Source: a bacterium
GTDB lineage: Bacteria > Margulisbacteria > Marinamargulisbacteria > SXXA01
Direction of reading: 5' to 3'
Assembly: GCA_947502965.1 (NCBI GenBank)
Contig: CANNCG010000006.1
Span: 1-26,272 of the forward strand
DNA: 26,272 nucleotides
A model generated the notes under the pieces. It ran no database searches. It was not told the origin of the DNA and saw nothing but the letters and a program-made list of their open reading frames with translations. The position numbers and the translations under genes are program-made. Shown here piece by piece: positions 8,117-15,201 of this stretch (within the stretch, counting starts at the first letter, position 1; each line of letters starts with the position of its first letter).

Positions 8117-8131
8117 TCTCTATTAGGAAGC

Positions 8132-8140
8132 TGTGCATAA
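8132..8140 (-). promoter_or_regulatory. DnaA box, perfect
   Basis: TGTGCATAA, the reverse complement of TTATGCACA. It lies on the far side of the AT-rich tract, inverted relative to the fused boxes and 2 bases from the 25-bp hairpin. Confidence 0.8.
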
Positions 8141-8142
8141 CT

Positions 8143-8195
8143 TTTTTTAAATTGGGATCTAAATTGCTTTGCAATTTAGATCCCAATTTAAAAAA
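8143..8195. repeat. Perfect 25-bp inverted repeat with 3-base loop
   Basis: The arms 8143-8167 and 8171-8195 are exact reverse complements around TTT. The core reads ATTGGGATCTAAATTGC. The T run is on the 5' side and the A run on the 3' side of the stem on both strands, so it lacks the 3' U-tract of an intrinsic terminator. It lies between the last DnaA box and the dnaN leader, so it may be a structural or protein-binding element of the origin or may stop readthrough from aroA. Confidence 0.9.
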
Positions 8196-8280
8196 TACCT
8201 TGCAGTGGGAGATGTTACTCATAGAGAATAGGTCCTTCATTCATTAAACTAAAATATGAGACTGCCAAAGAGGAGATAGT

Positions 8281-9426
8281 ATGAAATTCAGCTGCGACAG
8301 TTCCCTTCTTTTTAAAAGTATAAACATAGTAGAAAAAGCCATTGCCCAAAAAAGCACGATCTCTGTTTTAGAAAATATTTGCTTTGAATTGTCCGAATCA
8401 AAACTTATTTTGCGGGCCAATGATCTGGAAATAGGCATAGAGCATGCCATCGATGTCATGGTAGACCCAACACATTCTATTTTTCCAACGTCTGTCTTGA
8501 TAAAGGGTAAAACTATTTCGGGCATTTTTTCCAAAATATCGCCTCAAATTATTCAGATCACGGTGGATGAGAACAACCGCTTTAAAATCGTAGGAAAAGG
8601 GGTCAATTATGACATCATGGGGATGTCTTCGGATGATTTCCCTGTTTTTCCAGAAATTAATAATGGCGAACATGTCCAATTGTCCTTGGATGACATGCGG
8701 TTGCTGATCAGATCTACACTTTTTTCCGTATCCTCAGATGAAACAAAGCCTTTTTTAAACGGTATTTTTGTGAAATCGGACCAACATATTTTGTCTTTTG
8801 TTGCGACAGATGGTTTTCGTTTGGCCCTTAGACAAATTTCGACTCAGACACAGGTTGAAAACATTGCGGTTATTATTCCTTCCAAAGCGATGAAGGAATT
8901 GACAAAAGTAATGGGATTTTTAGACACTGTATCACCACTTAATATGGTCATTTCTTCGCATCAGGTTGCTTTCTTTTCAGATCGCTTTCGGTTGGTTTCG
9001 CGTGTGATTGAAGGCTATTTTCCAGATTACAAACAGGTTATTCCCAAACTATCTTCCTATCAGGTCAAGGTATCTCGAAAAGAATTCATAGAGGCCTGTG
9101 AACGTGCCATGATTATTGCGTCTGTTTCCAATTTTGTGGTGCGTTTGACTTTCGAAGGGGAGTCACTCTTGTTGCGCGCCAACGCCTCTATGGGAGAATT
9201 TAGAGAAGAACTGTATGTTGTCAGAACCAAAGGTGAAGGGACTGTAAAAATTTCTTTCAACGTCAAACTCATACTTGAAGGAGTACGTGAGATTGATTCG
9301 GATGATATCGAATTAGAATTTAACGAAGGATTGAGTCCATGTATTATCCGGGCATCTGGTCAGACAGATTATGTTTATCTTGCGATGCCTATTAGGACCA
9401 ATGATTACCAAGAAGATACGTTCTAA
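8281..9426 (+). CDS. dnaN: DNA polymerase III sliding clamp (beta subunit)
   Basis: The beta clamp holds the replicative polymerase and many repair proteins on DNA as a ring-shaped dimer. The 381-residue length is usual. The protein begins MKFSCDSSLLFKSINIVEKA, and the three repeated clamp domains are recognisable. Landmarks are GMSSDDFPVFP, the FSVSSDETKPFLNGIFVK..ATDGFRLAL block, FSDRFRLVSRVIEGYFPDY, and the C-terminal DYVYLAMPIR that lines the partner-binding pocket. A strong ribosome site AGGAG (8271-8275) lies 5 bases before ATG. It is the first gene on the right side of oriC, with dnaA absent from its usual place upstream. Codon use is more AT-rich than in aroA. Confidence 0.97.
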   Translation: MKFSCDSSLLFKSINIVEKAIAQKSTISVLENICFELSESKLILRANDLEIGIEHAIDVMVDPTHSIFPTSVLIKGKTISGIFSKISPQIIQITVDENNRFKIVGKGVNYDIMGMSSDDFPVFPEINNGEHVQLSLDDMRLLIRSTLFSVSSDETKPFLNGIFVKSDQHILSFVATDGFRLALRQISTQTQVENIAVIIPSKAMKELTKVMGFLDTVSPLNMVISSHQVAFFSDRFRLVSRVIEGYFPDYKQVIPKLSSYQVKVSRKEFIEACERAMIIASVSNFVVRLTFEGESLLLRANASMGEFREELYVVRTKGEGTVKISFNVKLILEGVREIDSDDIELEFNEGLSPCIIRASGQTDYVYLAMPIRTNDYQEDTF

Positions 9427-9459
9427 AACAGTATTATTCCCCTCTGAGGCCATATCTAT

Positions 9460-10548
9460 ATGATGATTGATCGCCTCTGGATCTCCGCGTTTAGAAATAT
9501 TGAAAAAGGGCTTTGGATCTTTGAAGGTCAAAAACGTATTGGAATTCTGGGTAAAAATGGAAATGGGAAGTCCAATTTTTTAGAATCGATTTACATTCTT
9601 ATCAATGGAAAGTCTTTTCGTGGTTCTTCGCTTTCTGATTCTCTTCCTTTTGAAGGATCTAAATTTTCTCTAGGAATGGATATTTGTGGGACCCGGCTTT
9701 ATACCGAATTTATGAAAGAAAAAGGCCGAAGCTTTCAGATTTCTGGTGATTATTCAGATATGGCCTCTTTAAAACGTGCGATGCAAGTGTCCTATTTTTC
9801 TTCGGATATTGTTCGTTTATTGGTAGAAAGTCCTGATGCACGTCGGCGAGAGTTGGATAGGTTTTGCAAACGTTATTTTGGGGATGCTGCACAGTCGGCT
9901 TATTCACGTTATGATGCTGTTTTGAAGCAAAAAAACAGATCTCTGAAACAAAAAGATCCCAAAATGGCCCGTCTTTTTCATGACCAATTGTCTGATATTG
10001 CCGCTTTGGTGATGTCATTTAGACACCAAGGATTGACCCTTATTACGGATAAAATAGGGTCTTATCACAGAAATTTTCCTTCGATTAAAGGCTTGTCTGA
10101 AGTAGGATTTTCGTATGTGTCTAGTGCACATGATTTGGGTGATGCTGATAAAGAGAGGCCTTATTCTGCGATGATGAAAGGATTTTATGAAGCACATATT
10201 GCTGCAGAATTGGCAGCTGGATTTTCTTTGTATGGACCACATCGCGATGATTTTAGTCTTTTTTTAGGTGGCCGATCGATGACGCGTTTTTATTCCAGAG
10301 GGGTCAATAAAATTTCAAATATTTTGTTTAGACTTTCGACGTATGAACTGATGAAATCCCAGTTTGGATTGCCTATATTGCTTTTTGATGATGTCTTTGC
10401 GGAGATAGATGAGGATAACCAAAAAGGGGTTTTACATCTTTTAGAGGATTTTCCCCAATTGTTTTTTACGGGACTAACCTATAATGAGGTGATGGAAAAA
10501 GACAGTGTGTGGTATCAGATAGAAAATGGGTTCATGGAAAAAAAATAA
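9460..10548 (+). CDS. recF: RecF recombination mediator ATPase
   Basis: RecF is an SMC-like ABC ATPase that helps load RecA at gaps. The 362-residue protein starts ATG 9460, with GAGG at 9446-9449 upstream. Walker A is GKNGNGKSNFLE near the N-terminus, the late D-loop and Walker B segment is PILLFDDVFAEID, and GPHRDDF is a RecF hallmark. The ABC signature, usually close to SRGQQK, reads YSRGVNKISNILFRLS and is weakened. Some of the central arm residues are also unusual. It follows dnaN by 33 bases and its stop shares one base with the next start. The identity is firm; full ATPase competence is less certain. Confidence 0.92.
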   Translation: MMIDRLWISAFRNIEKGLWIFEGQKRIGILGKNGNGKSNFLESIYILINGKSFRGSSLSDSLPFEGSKFSLGMDICGTRLYTEFMKEKGRSFQISGDYSDMASLKRAMQVSYFSSDIVRLLVESPDARRRELDRFCKRYFGDAAQSAYSRYDAVLKQKNRSLKQKDPKMARLFHDQLSDIAALVMSFRHQGLTLITDKIGSYHRNFPSIKGLSEVGFSYVSSAHDLGDADKERPYSAMMKGFYEAHIAAELAAGFSLYGPHRDDFSLFLGGRSMTRFYSRGVNKISNILFRLSTYELMKSQFGLPILLFDDVFAEIDEDNQKGVLHLLEDFPQLFFTGLTYNEVMEKDSVWYQIENGFMEKK

Positions 10549-11042
10549 TGGACAGTGCTTTTGATATTGTATCCAAAGACAAAGTATTGGGAAAACTGGC
10601 CCATCATCATCGTTTGTTATCTATTATTAGAGAATCGTCTCAGACATTTTTGGGGCAGTTGAATCACGCTATTACGATTGTAGATATGAGAGAAGGCGTT
10701 CTCTTATTGGAAACATCTAACCCCATTTGGGTTTCTGAGATCAAGCGGTATGAAAAAATGGTATTGGGGAGATTGGCGACAATACTGGATAACAAGCTTG
10801 GAAAAGAATGCCCTAGAATTTCTAGTATAAAGGTCATTATTGCATTAAAGAAACCCCAGTATAAGGGCCTTGATAAAAAAGACGATTATACGCGAAATAA
10901 AGAGGGCTCTTTAGAAATAATGGTAGCCAGTGAGAATAAAATGAAACTTGAAAAAGGATTTGTATGGTGCACTTGTTGTGGGGATATTTTAACGGATGAG
11001 AAAGTGTGTGTATTTTGTAGATTGGAGGGAAAGGTTATCTAA
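10548..11042 (+). CDS. DciA-like (DUF721) helicase-loading protein with zinc ribbon
   Basis: This 164-residue protein starts at ATG 10548, sharing one base with the recF stop. Residues about 10-110 match the DUF721/DciA pattern: an N-terminal helix, then AITIVDMREGVLLLETSNPIW and VSEIKRYEKMVLGRL, where the family has the GVLTV..S..WA.EL core. DciA proteins help deliver the replicative helicase in bacteria that lack DnaC. The position after dnaN-recF fits. The C-terminus adds WCTCCGDILTDEKVCVFCR, two C-x2-C pairs that should bind zinc. This is a small variation that could bind DNA or a partner. No ribosome site is evident, so translation is probably coupled to recF. Confidence 0.78.
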   Translation: MDSAFDIVSKDKVLGKLAHHHRLLSIIRESSQTFLGQLNHAITIVDMREGVLLLETSNPIWVSEIKRYEKMVLGRLATILDNKLGKECPRISSIKVIIALKKPQYKGLDKKDDYTRNKEGSLEIMVASENKMKLEKGFVWCTCCGDILTDEKVCVFCRLEGKVI

Positions 11043-11209
11043 CGCGGTCCTGAAGGGGGAGACTTGGGCCGTATATCTTTGGATCCCCTTTAGCGTACTG
11101 ACTATAAAAAATATCCTACTGCGTATTGATTCTAAATCATTTTTACTATACTCTTTCGCGGTAAATCAATTAAAACAGGGTTATATTTATTTAGTGGAGG
11201 ATTCACATT

Positions 11210-11296
11210 ATGGGTAGTCTTATTAAAAAAAGACGTAAGAAAATGCGTAAGCATAAATATAAAAAATATGGTAGAAAGATGAAAGCCAAGAAATAG
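11210..11296 (+). CDS. Tiny bS22/COX24-like ribosome-associated protein (28 residues)
   Basis: The product starts MGSLIKKRRKKMRKHKYKKY and ends GRKMKAKK. The first part matches the AURKAIP1/COX24 domain of bacterial bS22 (S31e-like mini) proteins, which begin MGS(V/L)IKKRRKRM. Family members bind the small ribosomal subunit. The usual tail with an LRRTRxQRR-like stretch is missing and replaced by GRKMKAKK. A very good ribosome site, GGAGG at 11196-11200, lies 9 bases upstream. A strong terminator starts 50 bases after the stop, so it looks like a single-gene unit. The gene is short enough to be missed by automatic callers. Confidence 0.88.
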   Translation: MGSLIKKRRKKMRKHKYKKYGRKMKAKK

Positions 11297-11345
11297 TATT
11301 CTGCTTTCATTTTCGCTTTCAGAGAAAAATTTCTTTGTTGTTTGA

Positions 11346-11382
11346 AATCCCCAAGTGGCTTACCACTTGGGGATTTTTTTTT
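11346..11382 (+). terminator. Rho-independent terminator after the bS22-like gene
   Basis: A 13-bp perfect stem (11346-11358 with 11363-11375) encloses a CTTA loop and is followed by a run of T to 11382. The core is CCCCAAGTGG/CCACTTGGGG. Confidence 0.95.
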
Positions 11383-11492
11383 GATGGCAGATTACCCCCT
11401 CTGAAAATACATGTTTTAACCCTTCATTTTTATGGGTAGCTATATATATATATCAGAACTTGTTTTTCATGTTCTAAAAAAAGGGGGATATC

Positions 11493-11849
11493 ATGCTAAA
11501 AGAGGGAGTTCTTTCTTCAGCTGTTGCTGAAAAAAGCTTTTTAAATACTTTTTTAAATGTTGTTAATCATTTGGGTGCTGATAGCTTACCTATTATTATT
11601 ACCAATATTTCTGAGAAACGCCAGTTGGCTTCTCATTTTTATTGTTTGGTTGTAGAAGAAAATTTTTTTGTACTTACCAAGCGTTTTCCTGGAAAAAAAG
11701 TGAGGTATCGTCTCAATCTTTCTGATTTTGAATTGCAAATTTCTGGTGTATCTGATGAAAAAAAGTATTATTCAGGATTATTGACATCCTTAAGACAAAT
11801 TCTCATCGATATTAAAAGTCGGGACGCACGGGTTTTAAGGAAAAATTAA
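11493..11849 (+). CDS. Unrecognised 118-residue protein
   Basis: I do not recognise this protein. It begins MLKEGVLSSAVAEKSFLNTF, has no signal peptide or membrane segment, and reads as a small mixed alpha/beta domain: helix, strands at LPIIITNI and FYCLVVEENFFVLTKRF, then SDFELQISGV and a final basic helix (LLTSLRQILIDIKSRDARV). The start is supported by AAAGGGGGAT 4 bases or so before ATG. It is separated from the upstream bS22-like gene by a terminator and by an AT-rich leader containing a short TA repeat (11441-11453), probably with its own promoter. Three bases separate it from the next gene, so the two should be co-transcribed. Confidence 0.7.
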   Translation: MLKEGVLSSAVAEKSFLNTFLNVVNHLGADSLPIIITNISEKRQLASHFYCLVVEENFFVLTKRFPGKKVRYRLNLSDFELQISGVSDEKKYYSGLLTSLRQILIDIKSRDARVLRKN

Positions 11850-11852
11850 CCC

Positions 11853-13229
11853 ATGAATCATACAGAATATATCCCTATTCAACCCATTTCCTTTGTGAGA
11901 GATAGTCATAAAATCGAAAAAGATACCATTTTCCTGGAAGAGTTGGCCTCTTTGGAGAGTATTTCGGGTATTTCTGTGCGAAATTTTACAGTGGCAGCTT
12001 CCCATGTTGTTTCAGATGTGGGTAATTTTATAGATGGGGTTATTTCTGGTGTAGCCCGTTTTACAAACCACGACATGATGTCTCTTTCACGTGAAACGTA
12101 TCAGAAACTGGAGATAGATGATAATTTTTTATTGTTTATTAAAAGTTCCTTGAATGAGCCTATGGATGCTTTGGAACGTATTCACGATACAGTGAGTGGT
12201 ATTCATGGGAAAATGGGTTTTGGTGAAATGGGTAAGGTGGGGAACTTGTTTTTAAACGCCTTTGAAGGTGTGTTGGCTTCTGATATGTATTCTCGTTTGG
12301 AAAAGTCTGTTCGCGGACACAATGAAAATCTTGGTTTGAGCGTTAGGGATATGTATCTATTGCTCGCTTCTGATGTCATAGATGAAATTGATGATATAGG
12401 TATGGATATAAGTGCATTTGGATATGCCAGAAAAATGCTACAGTGGTTTTTTGGAAAGTCTTCAGATCTAAATAAACTCAAAAAAAATCCATCTAAACCT
12501 TTTTATAAACTAAAAAGTAAGGGGGCATTTCCTTTTTATGTAAAGAAAAAAGGGATTGATATACCGCTATCTTCTATTGAGGGTTCTTTTAAGCTGAGAA
12601 ATATCGATTGTTATCCCTCTAGATATAGCTATATTTCGATTTCAGATTCTGTTGTTTTTATTGAAGTAAATAGACTTTTTAAAGATTTTTATCTGAATAG
12701 AAATATTTTTGAGCATAGGGTGAATGAGTTTTTGACAGACATTGCTATTTTGGTTGCTACCTACACGATGTTTATCAGGCAGGCCAATCTGATTGAAGAT
12801 CTTTCAGACAGTGAAACAGAGTTGAAGGCATGCTTGGAAAGACTGTGTTTGGGTGCTGAAATTTTAAAGTCTATTTCTCATGACAAAGATATACTCAAGA
12901 TTTTAGGACTTTCTAAATTTGATAATGGCAAATCTAGAGGTAATAAAGAAGATCTTATGGGATGTATTCGAGAAGCAGCTGAAAACTGTGAATCAATAGC
13001 ACTGACGATTTTATCGCATCAGGATATTTGGGATATATTGCCGATGATTGATGACAACGCGGTGATATTGGAAACTGGAAAATCAGATGTTCTACATACT
13101 TTGGAAAAATTAAATACGATTCTTTATTTTCTGGATGAATTAAAAGAGATTTCTTCTGTTTTGGATATTCAGCATATTTCTTTTACTTTAAAGCAATTCC
13201 AGTACAAGCTAAAATTAGCAGGCGTATGA
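11853..13229 (+). CDS. Unrecognised 458-residue, mainly helical protein
   Basis: I do not recognise this protein. It has no signal peptide and no clear membrane segment. A long helical N-terminal half (about 30-200) carries several Gly/Met-rich turns (GIHGKMGFGEMGKVGN). A basic linker at about 205-240 is rich in Lys. The C-terminal half (about 255-458) is again helical, with leucine- and glutamate-rich stretches that could form coiled coils (ETELKACLERLCLGAEIL). It lies 3 bases after the 118-residue gene and overlaps the lipoprotein gene by ATGA. The base composition is AT-rich like dnaN and recF. A near-perfect parS lies inside it at 12083-12098. The product is presumably cytoplasmic; its function is open. 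Confidence 0.75.
   Translation: MNHTEYIPIQPISFVRDSHKIEKDTIFLEELASLESISGISVRNFTVAASHVVSDVGNFIDGVISGVARFTNHDMMSLSRETYQKLEIDDNFLLFIKSSLNEPMDALERIHDTVSGIHGKMGFGEMGKVGNLFLNAFEGVLASDMYSRLEKSVRGHNENLGLSVRDMYLLLASDVIDEIDDIGMDISAFGYARKMLQWFFGKSSDLNKLKKNPSKPFYKLKSKGAFPFYVKKKGIDIPLSSIEGSFKLRNIDCYPSRYSYISISDSVVFIEVNRLFKDFYLNRNIFEHRVNEFLTDIAILVATYTMFIRQANLIEDLSDSETELKACLERLCLGAEILKSISHDKDILKILGLSKFDNGKSRGNKEDLMGCIREAAENCESIALTILSHQDIWDILPMIDDNAVILETGKSDVLHTLEKLNTILYFLDELKEISSVLDIQHISFTLKQFQYKLKLAGV
12083..12098. promoter_or_regulatory. parS-like ParB-binding site
   Basis: TCTTTCACGTGAAACG carries the full 12-base core TTTCACGTGAAA of the bacterial parS consensus TGTTTCACGTGAAACA and differs at two outer positions. 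It lies inside the 458-residue gene, about 2.7 kb from the perfect site in parA. Confidence 0.7.
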
Positions 13230-14161
13230 ATCTTCGAATTTTTTGTTTTTTAATATGTCTGGTGATCAGTGGATGTTCTGCTAAAGAGGATCCTTCCTCA
13301 ATTGCAAAAAGACAACTGTCTATTGGATGTTCCAACCAGATTCTTGCGGATATGGTTTCCAAAATAGCAGGCGGCAGGGCGACTGTTTTTGTTTTTGGGA
13401 ACTCTAAATTTCATGAAAAATCTGATTTAAAAGAAATGAAATCATCGGATTTTTTGGTTATTTTGGGGCAAGGATGTGAGGCTAATTTTGAATCAATAGA
13501 GGATTCTTTTTTAGATAAAATAGTGCCTGTTTTGGATTCTATTGAGGGGTCTTTGGTGAAAAAAGATTCATTGCAACCCGCAAACAGAGATTGTCACTTC
13601 TGGTTTGATGATAGACTTATTGTGCCTATATCTGAGGTTATTTTGGATAAATTGGCTTCTTTTGATTCCCAGAATGCGGCACTTTATAGGGAGAATACCG
13701 CTTCTTTTAATCTGCAAATAAAAGAAGCTTTTGTGAAATTCAAGATGCTTTTGACCCATGTTCCAAAGTCCCAACGTATTTTGGTAAGTACCCACGATGG
13801 GTTTGCATATTTCGGAGATATTTTTTCTTTTGAGACCTATGGCTTATGGGTTTCTGATGAAGGGTCTGTGACGGATAGAGATATTTCCCGATTGGTAGAT
13901 TTTATTGTACGTCGTTGGGTTAGACATGTGTTTGTCGAATATCCATTAGAAGATAAATTTGTAAAAAAACTAACCCTTTCTATTCAAGAAAAGGGCTGGG
14001 AAGTAGAAATTCACCCTATCTTTATTCATGATCTTGGTTTTGAAACGGAATCTAAACTTTCTTTATTAGAGGCACTTGAGATTAATATTCAAAAATTCAG
14101 AAAATTATTGGGCAGTGACTTGGATGCAATGACCATTGATGCCTATCTTTCTTTTGATTGA
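13226..14161 (+). CDS. TroA/ZnuA-like metal-binding lipoprotein
   Basis: The 311-residue protein begins with a lipoprotein signal, hydrophobic residues 4-15 and lipobox VISGC (C17). The rest follows the metal-receptor fold of zinc/manganese ABC importers. Candidate ligands sit in the family positions: His in NSKFHEKSDLKEM, His in CHFWFDD (family PHxWLDP), His in STHDGFAYFGD (family SHDAFGYF), and a C-terminal Asp (IDAYLSFD or just before). The first two motifs are less exact than usual. No ABC ATPase or permease gene is nearby, so it is an orphan receptor or has another role. It overlaps the 458-residue gene by ATGA, tying it to two unknown proteins. The stop lies at the edge of a 7-bp hairpin (14161-14185). 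Confidence 0.72.
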   Translation: MNLRIFCFLICLVISGCSAKEDPSSIAKRQLSIGCSNQILADMVSKIAGGRATVFVFGNSKFHEKSDLKEMKSSDFLVILGQGCEANFESIEDSFLDKIVPVLDSIEGSLVKKDSLQPANRDCHFWFDDRLIVPISEVILDKLASFDSQNAALYRENTASFNLQIKEAFVKFKMLLTHVPKSQRILVSTHDGFAYFGDIFSFETYGLWVSDEGSVTDRDISRLVDFIVRRWVRHVFVEYPLEDKFVKKLTLSIQEKGWEVEIHPIFIHDLGFETESKLSLLEALEINIQKFRKLLGSDLDAMTIDAYLSFD

Positions 14162-14287
14162 TGGCGCTGTCGCAAAATGCGCCATGCGGCGTCAGTACTC
14201 GCCAGAAAAATTCTCATTTACGCTCAGTAAAGGCCGGTTTTTCTAGCTCGAGATCCTTGCTTGATAGATGTTGAGATACGCCTTGAT

Positions 14288-14404
14288 ATACCACTTCCAA
14301 AATGAAACCGAAGCCGCATCCTCCCTCAGTCACAGGCGTGGTCACTTATGAGGAATAGGCGCCCGTCGTGATTTGAAATCCAGGTTTCATTTTGGAATGG
14401 GTAT
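14288..14404. repeat. MITE-like inverted-repeat element, copy 2
   Basis: The 22-base ends 14288-14309 and 14383-14404 are reverse complements with two mismatches; the core is TTCCAAAATGAAACC and GGTTTCATTTTGGAA. The right-hand part (14337-14404) matches the - strand of copy 1 at the window start. The flanking stretch 14162-14287 has no gene I can defend. It holds a 7-bp hairpin, ATGGCGC..GCGCCAT (14161-14185). The element ends 20 bases before parA. Confidence 0.7.
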
Positions 14405-14413
14405 AGGTATACT
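14385..14413 (+). promoter_or_regulatory. Possible parA promoter at the repeat edge
   Basis: TATACT at 14408-14413 is a good -10 hexamer. A weak -35, TTTCAT (14385-14390), lies 17 bases upstream inside the repeat's right arm. The -10 ends 11 bases before the parA ATG, and no Shine-Dalgarno is visible, so the message would be leaderless or nearly so. The call rests on hexamer match and spacing only. Confidence 0.3.
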
Positions 14414-14424
14414 ACTCCCTACTT

Positions 14425-15201
14425 ATGAAGCGTAAAAAACCATGTTTGATCTATAGTGTTGTTAACCAAAAAGGCGGGGTTGGCAAAACAACCACAGCCA
14501 TTAATTTGGCATCTTACCTGAGTGAATTTGGTCAAAAGGTTCTTTTGATAGATATGGATGCACAGTCCAATGCCTCTTCAGGTATTGGGATTAAGCCAGA
14601 AACCATTGAACGCAACATCTACCATTTCTTGATAGAAGACGCGCCTTTTTCAGAAGTGTTGTATCCCACTGCTTTTGAGAATTTACATATCATTCCTGCA
14701 ACGCGGGATTTGTCGGGGGCTGAAGTAGAAATGGTGGGGATGGTTTCACGTGAAACCATCCTTAGAGACAAACTGGCTGCCGTAAGGGCCTATTATGATT
14801 CCATTATTATAGATTGCCCCCCCTCTTTGGGTTTACTGACATTGAATGCGTTGGTGGCGTCTGACCGTACGATTATTCCTGTCCAGTGTGAATATTTTGC
14901 ATTAGAAGGGATCGCTAGTTTGCTCAATACCCTGACCATTGTGAAAGAGACCTTGAATCCTCATTTGGAAATTTCTGGCATTGTTCTTACTATGTATGAC
15001 AAGAGAACAGCGCTTAACAGACAGGTTGCTGAAAATGTGAGGCATTATTTTCAAGGGCTCATCTATGAGACCATTGTTCCCCGTAATGTGCGACTATCGG
15101 AAGCCCCTAGTCATGGTCTTCCTATTTCTCTTTATAATGGTAATTCTCGAGGGGCTATAGCCTATTTAAATTTAGCAAGGGAGGTTGGTAAGCGTGTCTA
15201 A
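14425..15201 (+). CDS. parA: Chromosome-partition ATPase ParA (Soj)
   Basis: ParA is a deviant-Walker ATPase that binds DNA as an ATP dimer and moves ParB-parS complexes. The 258-residue protein has the deviant Walker A KGGVGKTTTAINLA with K16 and K21, IDMDAQSNAS (motif A'), and Walker B SIIIDCPPSLGLLTLNA. The C-terminal RLSEAPSHGLPI block is diagnostic for chromosomal ParA/Soj. No long DNA-binding N-terminus is present, as expected for chromosomal types. It lies 6.1 kb right of oriC, overlaps parB by 8 bases, and carries a perfect parS inside its own coding sequence. Confidence 0.96.
   Translation: MKRKKPCLIYSVVNQKGGVGKTTTAINLASYLSEFGQKVLLIDMDAQSNASSGIGIKPETIERNIYHFLIEDAPFSEVLYPTAFENLHIIPATRDLSGAEVEMVGMVSRETILRDKLAAVRAYYDSIIIDCPPSLGLLTLNALVASDRTIIPVQCEYFALEGIASLLNTLTIVKETLNPHLEISGIVLTMYDKRTALNRQVAENVRHYFQGLIYETIVPRNVRLSEAPSHGLPISLYNGNSRGAIAYLNLAREVGKRV
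14738..14761. promoter_or_regulatory. parS, perfect 24-bp palindrome inside parA
   Basis: The 16-base core GGTTTCACGTGAAACC (14742-14757) matches parS consensus except for the outermost bases. The palindrome extends without a break to 14738-14761. It is the expected ParB-CTP loading site. Confidence 0.93.

Larger units (their letters stand above)
7884..8195. other. Chromosomal replication origin (oriC)
   Basis: This stretch between aroA and dnaN has no believable gene. It carries DnaA-box matches in both orientations, a box pair followed by DnaA-trio-like triplets, an AT-rich tract, and a large hairpin. Perfect TTATNCACA boxes are at 7926-7934 (- strand), 7986-7994 (+) and 8132-8140 (-). One-mismatch boxes are at 7884-7892 (-), 7895-7903 (-), 8052-8060 (+) and 8060-8068 (+). 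Strand composition also changes here: genes to the left are C-rich on the + strand, genes to the right are G- and T-rich. dnaA is not adjacent, but dnaN and recF follow. From 8196 to 8280 only the dnaN leader is seen, with no promoter I can defend. Confidence 0.93.

Noticed and set aside
8200..8230. dnaN promoter (TTGCAG with TAGAGA)
   Set aside because: The -10 hexamer is poor, so the match is not better than chance.
10996..11217. 73-residue frame overlapping the dciA end and the bS22-like start
   Set aside because: It is a different frame across two well-supported genes, with no ribosome site.
11441..11453. TA dinucleotide repeat as a phase-variation tract
   Set aside because: Only about six repeats, in a leader with no supported promoter spacing around it.
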